This document shows positions 5,858-11,911 of a stretch of 22,592 bases of DNA, piece by piece. The position numbers and the translations under genes are program-made. The stretch lies in assembly GCA_035636195.1 (NCBI GenBank), contig DASPZP010000300.1, positions 1-22,592 of the forward strand. Reading direction: 5' to 3'. Every line of letters begins with the position of its first letter. Position 1 is the first letter of the stretch. Under the pieces are notes generated by a model. The model saw nothing but the letters and a program-made list of their open reading frames with translations. It did not search any database and had not been told where the DNA came from. The stretch comes from Anaeromyxobacter_A sp035636195 (GTDB lineage Bacteria; Myxococcota; Myxococcia; Myxococcales; Anaeromyxobacteraceae).

Positions 5858-6711
5858 TCCGCCTCCAGGAAGGGCAACAGGGCCGCCACGTAGCGCGCCT
5901 GCTCGACGAGGAGCCGCCGCCCCTCCGCCGGGAGATCCTCCCAGGCCTCGAAGGCGATGGCGAGGTCCTGGTTGACCGCCGAGAGGCGGGTGGCGAGGTC
6001 GGTCACGAGCTCCTCCGGCGTGACCTCGATGGTGCTCGGGTCGCCATCGTCCCCCCTCACCCTACCCTCTCCCCCGTCGGGGGAGAGGGATGAGACTACT
6101 TCCCCCTTCTCCCCGTCGTCGGGAGAGAGGGATGAGACTACTTCCCCCCTCTCCCCTGTCAGGGGAGAGGGCTGGGGTGAGGGGTCTTGCCCCCCGGCCC
6201 GACGGGTCCCGGCCGCGAGGAACTGGAGGAAACTCTCCCGCAGCTCGGGCGATACCGGCGCGCGCGCCAGCGCATCCTCGACGAGCTCCTCCGCCCAGGG
6301 CGCGACGCCGCTCGCCTCGAGCCGCTCGCGCAGGGAGCCGAGCTCGACCTCCCCGAGCGGCTCCTGGAGGAGCGCCTGCGTCAGCACCACCCCCCAGGCG
6401 TCACCGTCGGAGAGCTCCGCGTGCAGGCGCGCCAGGACGCGCTCGCGCGCGAGCAGCCGCACGGCCGCCAGTCGGCGGAAGCCCGCCACCACCTGCCAGC
6501 GTGGCCCCTCGCTCGGCGCGCCAGGCCACGGGCGCAGCTCGACCGGCACCAGCTGGCCGAGGCGGCCGAGGCTCGTGGCGAGGTCGGCGACGTCGCCGTC
6601 CGGCCGGAGCCGGAACGCCTCGTCGGGGCCGATGTCCTCCAGCGCGATGAACTCGACCGCGCCGGTGGCGTGGGCGGGCGCCGCGCTGCGCTGCTCGCGT
6701 TCCAGCGGCAC
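5854..6711 (-). CDS. padC: ParB/Srx-domain protein, PadC-like bactofilin adaptor
   Basis: 285 residues, GTG start 7 bp after the bactofilin 2 stop. The N-terminal half is a ParB/sulfiredoxin-type domain: the LRPDGDVADLATSLGRLGQL region (35-54) is ParB box I-like, and GFRRLAAV (77-84) is the box II / CTP-binding arginine motif. A ParB DNA-binding helix-turn-helix is not evident. Residues 176-220 are a low-complexity linker encoded by a repeat cluster. A short, acidic, helical C-terminal part (228-285) closes the protein. In Myxococcus xanthus, PadC is encoded with bactofilins, carries a CTP-binding ParB-type domain, and links the ParABS chromosome-segregation machinery to the bactofilin scaffold. 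Domain and neighbourhood match that protein, so the symbol rests on context plus domain. The motif corresponding to ENxxR of true ParBs is degenerate here (QALLQEPLGE, 112-121). It is not a standard ParB. Confidence 0.8.
   Translation of the reverse strand: MPLEREQRSAAPAHATGAVEFIALEDIGPDEAFRLRPDGDVADLATSLGRLGQLVPVELRPWPGAPSEGPRWQVVAGFRRLAAVRLLARERVLARLHAELSDGDAWGVVLTQALLQEPLGEVELGSLRERLEASGVAPWAEELVEDALARAPVSPELRESFLQFLAAGTRRAGGQDPSPQPSPLTGERGEVVSSLSPDDGEKGEVVSSLSPDGGEGRVRGDDGDPSTIEVTPEELVTDLATRLSAVNQDLAIAFEAWEDLPAEGRRLLVEQARYVAALLPFLEAE
6053..6184. repeat. Palindromic repeat cluster inserted in the padC-like gene (42-bp period)
   Basis: Three hairpin-forming units lie side by side: CCCTCTCCCCC/GGGGGAGAGGG at 6065-6089, a less perfect one around 6107-6130, and CCCTCTCCCC/GGGGAGAGGG at 6148-6171. 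The link AGAGGGATGAGACTACTT recurs exactly 42 bp apart (6084 and 6126). The outer arms, CCCCTCACCCTACCCTCTCC (from 6053) and the end reading GGGCTGGGGTGAGGGG to 6184, are near-perfect inverted repeats. The whole is 132 bp, exactly 44 codons. On the minus strand it reads in frame as PSPQPSPLTGERG followed by two EVVSSLSPD units. From memory it resembles a dispersed palindromic repeat family seen in many high-GC proteobacteria. Confidence 0.85.
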
Positions 6712-6718
6712 GCGAGCG

Positions 6719-7306
6719 CTACTTGCGGCGGACGATGACCTTGCGCTTCATGGCGCCCATCGCCACCGGCACCGGCGGCGGGGGCGGCTTCACGCCGGCC
6801 GCGGCGCGCTCCGCGAGCGAGGGTGCACCCTCGCTCTCCTCGGCCCGCTCGCGCTCGGGCCGCTCCGCCCGCTCGAGGCGGGCCGGCATCGCGTGGCGCG
6901 AGGGCGGGGGACGCAGGGACGGCCGGGAGGCGGCGCGCGCCAGCGACGGCCGCTCGGCGCCCTCCTCGACCTCGACCTCGCCCGTGTCGATGCGGCCGCG
7001 GAAGCCCGCGCCGTCGACGATCACGACGCGGGGCGCGCTGATGTCGCCCACCATGCGCCCCTCCTTCGTGATCTCGATGCTCTCGGTGGCGGTGACGTTG
7101 CCCACCAGCGCGCCGGAGATGATGCAGCTCTTCACCTGCACCTCGGCCTTCACCACGCCGGTCGCCTCGATGACGAGGTTCTTGGTGAGCGTGATGGTGC
7201 CCTCGAGGCGCCCGCGGACCGTGAGGTCCTCGTCGCCGTTGAGGTTGCCGTTGATGAGGATCGACTCGCCGATGATGGTGCTGCCGTTGGAGATGGCCAC
7301 GGTCAC
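6719..7306 (-). CDS. bacP: Bactofilin with C-terminal Pro/Arg-rich tail (BacP-like)
   Basis: 195 residues from a GTG start that overlaps the preceding bactofilin stop (GTGA). Residues about 7-115 form the bactofilin beta-helix: regular short strands with IxGxLxGDEDLTVRGRLEG, KAEVQVKSCIISGALVGNV and GDISAPRVVIVDGAGFRG. Bactofilins polymerise without nucleotides into membrane-associated filaments that position other proteins. Residues 118-195 are a disordered extension rich in Pro, Arg, Glu and Ala, ending with the basic peptide KRKVIVRRK. In M. xanthus, BacP likewise has a long C-terminal extension and works with BacO and PadC near the cell poles. That parallel is the basis for the symbol; orthology is inferred from tail and gene order. 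It is followed after 7 bp by the padC-like gene. Confidence 0.85.
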   Translation of the reverse strand: MTVAISNGSTIIGESILINGNLNGDEDLTVRGRLEGTITLTKNLVIEATGVVKAEVQVKSCIISGALVGNVTATESIEITKEGRMVGDISAPRVVIVDGAGFRGRIDTGEVEVEEGAERPSLARAASRPSLRPPPSRHAMPARLERAERPERERAEESEGAPSLAERAAAGVKPPPPPVPVAMGAMKRKVIVRRK

Positions 7307-7665
7307 TTCCCCTTCACGTCCATGTCGACGGTGCCCCGGAACACGGCGCCGTCGGCGATGAGGATGCGGGGCGAGCGGATGTCGCCCACCACCTTGGAGT
7401 CGCTCTTCAGCTCGACCTTGTCGGTCGCGATGATGTTGCCCGTCACCTGCCCGGACACCTCGACGTTGGCCGTCTCGATGTCGGCCTCGACGACGCCCGA
7501 CCCCTCGACGAAGAGACTCTCCTTGAGGGCGATGCGGCCCTTCACCGTGCCGAGCACGACCAGGTCCTCGCCGCCGGAGATCTCGCCGTCGATCACGATC
7601 GACGAGCCGATCAGCGTGTGAGCGCCCGAGCGCGGCGCCTGCGCCTTCTCGATTCCAGTTGCCAT
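7303..7665 (-). CDS. bacO: Bactofilin, short form (BacO-like)
   Basis: 120 residues from the ATG at 7665, chosen because the bactofilin fold begins soon after and a strong GGAGG (7677-7681) lies 11 bases upstream; the longer open frame above it runs through the promoter. Residues about 15-115 are one bactofilin domain: SSIVIDGEISGGEDLVVLGT, then ADIETANVEVSGQVTGN, then GDIRSPRILIADGAVFRG. Short unstructured ends flank it. It lacks the long tail of the next gene, so the two products are likely partners in one filament, with the second carrying the partner-binding extension. It is the first gene of the five-gene cluster. Two bactofilins are seen here, whereas M. xanthus has three (BacN, BacO, BacP) before PadC. 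The BacO assignment over BacN is a best guess. Confidence 0.85.
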   Translation of the reverse strand: MATGIEKAQAPRSGAHTLIGSSIVIDGEISGGEDLVVLGTVKGRIALKESLFVEGSGVVEADIETANVEVSGQVTGNIIATDKVELKSDSKVVGDIRSPRILIADGAVFRGTVDMDVKGK

Positions 7666-7719
7666 GTGGGAGAATTCCTCCGGAGGGTCGCGGGATATGT
7701 CCCCTCGCTGCGGGACGCG

Positions 7720-7748
7720 AGAATAGAGGCGCCCCGCCTGAGGGTCAA
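7720..7748 (-). promoter_or_regulatory. Sigma70-type promoter of the bactofilin operon
   Basis: On the minus strand TTGACC (7743-7748) and TATTCT (7720-7725) are separated by exactly 17 bases. Transcription would begin near 7713, giving a leader of about 48 bases that includes the GGAGG ribosome site and the bacO-like start. It lies in the 95-bp gap after the alpha/beta hydrolase gene, and it is the best promoter match I found in the window. Confidence 0.65.
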
Positions 7749-7760
7749 CGCCCAACCGGT

Positions 7761-8642
7761 TTACGCCGTTGGCCCACCGCCTGCGCGCGAGAGCAGCCAG
7801 GCGACCACATCGCCGATCGGCCGGCTCGCCTCGCGCTCGTTGAAGAGCTCGTGCTTGAAGCCGGGGTAGCTCCGGAGCGCCTTGTCGGGCGAGCCGGCGG
7901 CTTCGAGGAACGCGCGCCCGGCGCCCGGGTCGGCGATGGCGTCGCCGCCGCCCGTGAGCACGAGGAGCGGGTACGTGAAGGTAGGGGCGGCGGCGAGCAC
8001 CTCGCGCTGCGCCCGCAGCGACTCCGCGAACCAGCGCGGCGTGGTGGCCCTCCCGTACAGCGGATCGCCCTCGGTCCAGCGGCGCATGTCCTCGTCGCTC
8101 GTGAGGTCCTCCACGCGCAGCCCGGTCGCGACCGGAAGCCACGGGACGACCATGCCGGCGAGGCGCGCGCCCGCGACCTTGAGGCGCGGCGGGTCGAGCT
8201 TCAGCTTGAAGTAGGGCGAGGAGAGGACGAACCCGGCCACCTCGCGCCCGGGCTGAAGCCCCCAGTTCGCGGCGATGAGGCCGCCCTGGCTGTGCCCCAC
8301 CACGAAGACCTTACGCCCGCCTGCCCCCGCCCGCGCATGCGCCACGAAGGCGTCGGCGTCGCCCAGGTAGTCGCCGAACGAGTCGATGTGCCAGCGCCGG
8401 CCGTCCGACTGGCCGTGTCCGCGGAAGTCGACGAGCACCGTCTCGAAGCCGGCTCGCACCAGCGCCGCGGTGAGCCCCGGATAGCGGCCCGAGTGATCCC
8501 CTCCGCCCGGCAACACCGCCACCGTCGCACGCGGCGCCGGCGGCGTGAAGCGCTGCCAGAACAGGCGGGTGTGGTCCCGAGCATGGAGGAAGCCCTCCTC
8601 GTGACGGGCCTCGGCGGTAGCGGGGAAGGACGGGACTGGCAT
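7761..8642 (-). CDS. Alpha/beta hydrolase (monoacylglycerol lipase-like)
   Basis: 293 residues, ATG start. The serine-hydrolase triad is legible: nucleophile S118 in GHSQGG, acid D234 in LTGGGDAIADPG, and H264 in GFKHELFNE. The oxyanion region is LPGGGDHSGRYPGL and the strand before it is VDFRGHGQSDGRRW. This pattern (HSGRY, GHGQSDG, FKHELFNE) is that of the monoacylglycerol lipase/lysophospholipase (Hydrolase_4) group, which cleaves acyl esters of glycerides. The natural substrate is not known. There is no signal peptide, so it is probably cytoplasmic or loosely membrane-bound. It lies 22 bp downstream of the big TPR gene and 95 bp before the bactofilin operon, which has its own promoter, so it probably ends a separate transcript. 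A perhydrolase or other esterase activity remains possible. Confidence 0.88.
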   Translation of the reverse strand: MPVPSFPATAEARHEEGFLHARDHTRLFWQRFTPPAPRATVAVLPGGGDHSGRYPGLTAALVRAGFETVLVDFRGHGQSDGRRWHIDSFGDYLGDADAFVAHARAGAGGRKVFVVGHSQGGLIAANWGLQPGREVAGFVLSSPYFKLKLDPPRLKVAGARLAGMVVPWLPVATGLRVEDLTSDEDMRRWTEGDPLYGRATTPRWFAESLRAQREVLAAAPTFTYPLLVLTGGGDAIADPGAGRAFLEAAGSPDKALRSYPGFKHELFNEREASRPIGDVVAWLLSRAGGGPTA

Positions 8643-8664
8643 GCTCGGGCTCTCGCGCGAAAGG

Positions 8665-10341
8665 CTAGCGCCTCGACTGGATGGGCCGCGACTCGCTCGG
8701 CCCGAGCTCGCGCAGCTTGCGCTCGACGGCGGCGCGGTGGTTCGCGTGCGTCCGCTCCTCGTCGGCGTCGGGGTCGGGGGCGGTGAGCGCGCGACGGTAA
8801 GCGCCGGCCGCGTCGGCAGGGCGCGCGGCGCGGCGGTAGACGTCGCCGAGGTGCTCGAGGATGGTCGCCTCGGGCCCGGCCAGCCGATCGGCGCGCTCGA
8901 GCGCCTGCAGCGCGCGGGACACGTCTCCGCGCTTGAACAGGACCCAGCCCAGCGAGTCGAGGAAATACGCGTTCTGCGGGTCGACGCGCAGCGCGCGCTC
9001 GACGAAGGCCTGCGCCTCGTCCAGCCGCTCGCCCTGCTCGGCCAGCGCGTAGCCGAGGAAGTTCAGCGCCTCGGCGTGGTCGGCCTTCACGGCCAGCACC
9101 GCGCGCATCTGGGCCAGCGCCGCCTCGCGCTGCCCGGCCCGGTCGTACGCCTCGCCGAGCGCGTAGAGCAGGGTCGGATCGTCGGGCTGGGCCGAGAGAC
9201 CGCGCTTCACCGCCTTCACCGCCTCGGCTGGCTTGCCGGCGCGCGAGAGCGCGAAGGCGAGGCTCGCACGCGCGCTGGCGTAGAGCTCACCGCTCGAGAC
9301 CGGCACCTCGCCGAACGCTGCCGCCGCTTCGCCCCAGCGCTTGAGCTGCTGCAGCGCGAGCCCGCGCAGGTAGACGAGGCGCGGATCCTCGCCGCGCGCG
9401 ACCTCGAGCACCTCGGCCGGCTGCTTCGCCTCGAGCCAGATCGTCGCCACCCGCGCCCGCGCCGTGGCCTCGTCGCCGGTGGCTCGGGCCGCCTGCCGCA
9501 GCCAGCTGCGCGCCGCCGCCAGGTCGCCCGTGCGGAGCGCCAGCTGCCCGGCGGAGAGGAGCGCCTCCGGATCCTCGGGGTCGCTCGCCAGCGCGCGCTC
9601 CCAGGACGCGCGCGCAGCGGTGTCGCGGCCCCGGCCCTCGTCCAGCCGCGCCAGGAGCTTCCACCCGTCCGCCTCGCTCGGCGCGAGCTCGACCGCGCGT
9701 CGCAGCCGCTTCTCGGCGGCCGTCTCCTGGCGTGCGTCGAGCAGCTTCGCGGCGAGCTCGCGCAAGCCCGCCGCGCCCTCGGCCGGATCGAGCGACGCGA
9801 GGTCCTCGCAGGCGGCGGCGGCGCCCACCTCGTTGCCGCCGTCGAGCCGCACGCGCGCCAGCTCGCGCCAGGGCTCCGGATCGAGCTCACGCTCCGCGCC
9901 CGCCGGGCTGGACCGGGCCAGCTCACCCTCGATCCGGGCCGCCTCGGAGAGCTCGGCGGCCGCCTCGGGCAGGTGATGTCCCTGCGCCAGGATACGACCG
10001 AGCGTCAGCCGGGCATCGGCGCCGGCCGGACCGTGGGGCGCGAGCAGCAGCGCCCGCCGGGCTTCGGCCCCGGCCTCGGCGAGCTCGCCCGAGCGGGCCA
10101 GCGCCTCGGCGAAGCTCATGCGGAGCTGCGGGCTCGCGGGATCGTGAACCAGGGCGTGGCGCAGCGCCTCCAGCGCGCCCGCTCGATCTCCGTTCGTCTC
10201 GGCCAGCCGGGCGCGCAGGTAGTCGGCCAGCGCCGGGCCCGAGGCGCGGTGGTCTCCCGGGCCTGCCTCGGCTGCGCGAGCAGACGGGGTGGCCGAGGCC
10301 AGCATGATGAGGGTGAGCGCTGAGGAGAACAGGGGCGACAA
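8665..10341 (-). CDS. Periplasmic TPR-repeat protein
   Basis: 558 residues from a TTG start at 10341. That start gives a clean signal peptide (MSPLFSSALTLIMLASATPSARA), has GAGGG six bases upstream, and lies just below a promoter match; a longer frame to 10551 would run into the upstream gene. The mature protein is built of roughly 12-14 TPR units from about residue 40 to 545, with typical A/L/Y spacing and closing prolines. The clearest are LNFLGYALAEQGERLDEAQA and DSLGWVLFKRGDVSRALQAL. The C-terminal LNFLGY / LDSLGWVLFKRG pattern is usual in secreted or outer-membrane-linked TPR proteins of delta-proteobacteria. No enzymatic motif is present. I infer a protein-protein scaffold in the periplasm. 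Its partners are unknown. It precedes the alpha/beta hydrolase gene by 22 bp. Confidence 0.85.
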   Translation of the reverse strand: MSPLFSSALTLIMLASATPSARAAEAGPGDHRASGPALADYLRARLAETNGDRAGALEALRHALVHDPASPQLRMSFAEALARSGELAEAGAEARRALLLAPHGPAGADARLTLGRILAQGHHLPEAAAELSEAARIEGELARSSPAGAERELDPEPWRELARVRLDGGNEVGAAAACEDLASLDPAEGAAGLRELAAKLLDARQETAAEKRLRRAVELAPSEADGWKLLARLDEGRGRDTAARASWERALASDPEDPEALLSAGQLALRTGDLAAARSWLRQAARATGDEATARARVATIWLEAKQPAEVLEVARGEDPRLVYLRGLALQQLKRWGEAAAAFGEVPVSSGELYASARASLAFALSRAGKPAEAVKAVKRGLSAQPDDPTLLYALGEAYDRAGQREAALAQMRAVLAVKADHAEALNFLGYALAEQGERLDEAQAFVERALRVDPQNAYFLDSLGWVLFKRGDVSRALQALERADRLAGPEATILEHLGDVYRRAARPADAAGAYRRALTAPDPDADEERTHANHRAAVERKLRELGPSESRPIQSRR

Positions 10342-10347
10342 GGTAGG

Positions 10348-10352
10348 CCCTC
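10348..10352 (-). promoter_or_regulatory. Shine-Dalgarno GAGGG fixing the TTG start of the TPR gene
   Basis: Read on the minus strand, GAGGG is followed by CCTACC and then TTG (10339-10341). The six-base spacing and the signal peptide that follows favour this TTG over the ATG twelve codons further in, which would cut the hydrophobic core short. Confidence 0.6.
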
Positions 10353-10366
10353 GAACGACAGGAGGG

Positions 10367-10395
10367 ATCCTACCGGTCCACGCGCGGCACAGCAA
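10367..10395 (-). promoter_or_regulatory. Possible sigma70 promoter of the TPR gene
   Basis: Minus-strand TTGCTG (10390-10395), 17 bases, then TAGGAT (10367-10372). Transcription would start near 10360, leaving a leader of about 20 bases with the GAGGG site. The -35 box is a moderate match. It sits in the 109-bp gap after the regulator gene. Confidence 0.45.
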
Positions 10396-10450
10396 CGTGA
10401 GCGCGGAGCCTCCACGGGGCCGGGTCAGGGCCGAACGCCGGATCCGTCGC

Positions 10451-11035
10451 TCAGCGCCCGCGCGAGCCGCGCTTGGCGTTCGTGCCGGCCAGCGCCTGGG
10501 CGGCGGCCTCGAGCAGGGCGCCATCGGCGAGCGGCCGCGACAGGACGGCATTGCACCCGGCCGCGGCCAGCGCCTCGGCCCACTCCAGGAGCCCTACCGC
10601 GAGCACCGGAACGCTCCCCAGCTCCCGATCGGTGCGCAACCCGCTGAGGAGCTCGCCACCGTCGGCGGAGGCGGCGGCCAGGACGACGAGATCGGGCTGA
10701 AACCGCGCCGCCGCTGCTCCCGCCGCGAACCCGGGCGAGGCCTGGTCGACCGCGTACCCGCCCGCGGCGAGCTGCCGGGCGAGTCCCTCGCGCATGGGGC
10801 CGCCCTCGCCGAGCACGAGCGCCTTGCGCCGCGCCGGCGCAGCGCCGGTCAGCTCCTCCGGGACCGGCATGCCGTGGCGGATCATGAACGCCGCCAGGTC
10901 CTCGCGGCCGATGCGGCGGTGCCCCCCGGGCGTGCGGTGTGCCTTGAGCCGGCGAGCCGTGATCCAGTTCACCACCGTGGGCAACGAGACCCCGAGCAGC
11001 CGGGCTGCCTCGTGGGTGGTGTAGAAGCCGCGCAT
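10451..11035 (-). CDS. BldC/MerR-type DNA-binding protein with degenerate receiver domain
   Basis: 194 residues from the ATG at 11035. The longer open frame above it is antisense to the Nit gene and is not used. Residues 4-52 form a MerR/excisionase-type winged helix: YTTHEAARLLGVSLPTVVNW, then HRTPGGHRRIGREDLAAF, the RTxGGHRR pattern seen in BldC-like regulators. After a short linker, residues 70-184 have the alternating pattern of a response-regulator receiver domain (KALVLGEGG, FQPDLVVLA, VPVLAVGL, CNAVLSRPL). The acidic pair, the phosphoacceptor Asp (A120 instead), the Thr/Ser and the Lys (R167) are all replaced, so classical phosphorylation is not expected. It diverges from the Nit amidohydrolase with 57 bp between starts. 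I infer a transcription factor controlled by something other than a kinase. Its targets are unknown. Confidence 0.82.
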   Translation of the reverse strand: MRGFYTTHEAARLLGVSLPTVVNWITARRLKAHRTPGGHRRIGREDLAAFMIRHGMPVPEELTGAAPARRKALVLGEGGPMREGLARQLAAGGYAVDQASPGFAAGAAAARFQPDLVVLAAASADGGELLSGLRTDRELGSVPVLAVGLLEWAEALAAAGCNAVLSRPLADGALLEAAAQALAGTNAKRGSRGR

Positions 11036-11092
11036 GGAGCCTCGCAGTGTACGCGCGTCGCGCCACAGGACGCCTGGTGATAGAGGAGGTCC

Positions 11093-11911
11093 ATGGCCCT
11101 TTCCAGCTTCTCCGTCGGGGCGGTGCAGATGACCTCGACGGGTGATCGCGCCCGGAACCTCGAGACGGCGCTGCGCCTCGCCGGGCGCGCGGCCGAGCGG
11201 GGGGCGAAGCTCATCGCGCTCCCCGAGAACTTCTCGTTCATGGGGCGCGACGAGGAGCGCATCGGCGGGGCGGAGACGCTCGAGGGACCTACCCTGTCGG
11301 AGCTGCGCGCGTTCGCGCGACAGCGTCGCGTGTTCGTGCTCGCAGGGTCCTTTCCGGAGCGGGTCGCGGAGGCCGGCAAGACCGCCAACACGAGCGTGCT
11401 CATCGGCGACGACGGCGCGATCATCGCGGTCTACCGCAAGATTCACCTCTTCGACGTCGCCATCCCGGACGGAGCCCGCTACGCAGAGTCGGAGACGGTC
11501 GCCCCGGGGCGGGACCCGGTCGTGGCGACCACCCCGCTCGGTCGTATCGGGCTGTCCGTCTGCTACGACCTGCGCTTCCCGGAGCTGTACCGGAAGCTCT
11601 CGCAGGCGGGCGCCGACCTCCTTACGGTGCCGGCCGCCTTCACGCTCTTCACCGGCAAGGACCACTGGGAGGTGCTCTTGCGGGCGCGCGCGATCGAGAA
11701 CCAGGCCTACGTGCTCGCGCCGGCGCAATGCGGGCGCCACTCGGCGAACCGGGTCACCTTCGGGAACTCGATGATCGTCGACCCGTGGGGGGTGGTGCTG
11801 GCGCGCTGCCCGGCCGAAGGCGAGGGCGTCTGCGTGGCGGAGGTCTCGCCCGAGCGCCTCGAGCAGGTGCGGCGCGAGGTGCCGGCGCTGCAGCACCGGC
11901 GGCTACCCTAG
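11093..11911 (+). CDS. Carbon-nitrogen hydrolase, Nit family (deaminated glutathione amidase-like)
   Basis: 272 residues; the ATG at 11093 is preceded by a strong AGAGGAGG (11082-11089). The nitrilase-superfamily triad is present: E45 (LPENFSF), K116 (YRKIHLFD) and C157 (LSVCYDLRFPEL). The motifs YRKIHLFD and CYDLRFPELYR are those of the Nit1/NitFhit branch, whose best-known members hydrolyse deaminated glutathione to 2-oxoglutarate and cysteinylglycine (metabolite repair). Omega-amidase or another carbamoylase/amidase activity cannot be excluded. The length is normal and there is no signal peptide, so it is cytoplasmic. It diverges from the degenerate-receiver regulator with 57 bp between, so that protein may regulate it. 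It converges on the outer-membrane gene with a shared CTAG stop at 11908-11911. Confidence 0.9.
   Translation: MALSSFSVGAVQMTSTGDRARNLETALRLAGRAAERGAKLIALPENFSFMGRDEERIGGAETLEGPTLSELRAFARQRRVFVLAGSFPERVAEAGKTANTSVLIGDDGAIIAVYRKIHLFDVAIPDGARYAESETVAPGRDPVVATTPLGRIGLSVCYDLRFPELYRKLSQAGADLLTVPAAFTLFTGKDHWEVLLRARAIENQAYVLAPAQCGRHSANRVTFGNSMIVDPWGVVLARCPAEGEGVCVAEVSPERLEQVRREVPALQHRRLP

Noticed and set aside
6053..6184. CRISPR-like array in the padC-like gene
   Set aside because: Only three units, the repeats are themselves palindromic and imperfect, there are no unique spacers, no cas genes, and the block is coding in frame.
5854..6711. Calling the ParB-domain gene a chromosomal parB
   Set aside because: No helix-turn-helix DNA-binding domain or parS sites are visible, no parA is adjacent, and its neighbours are bactofilins, which fits PadC better.
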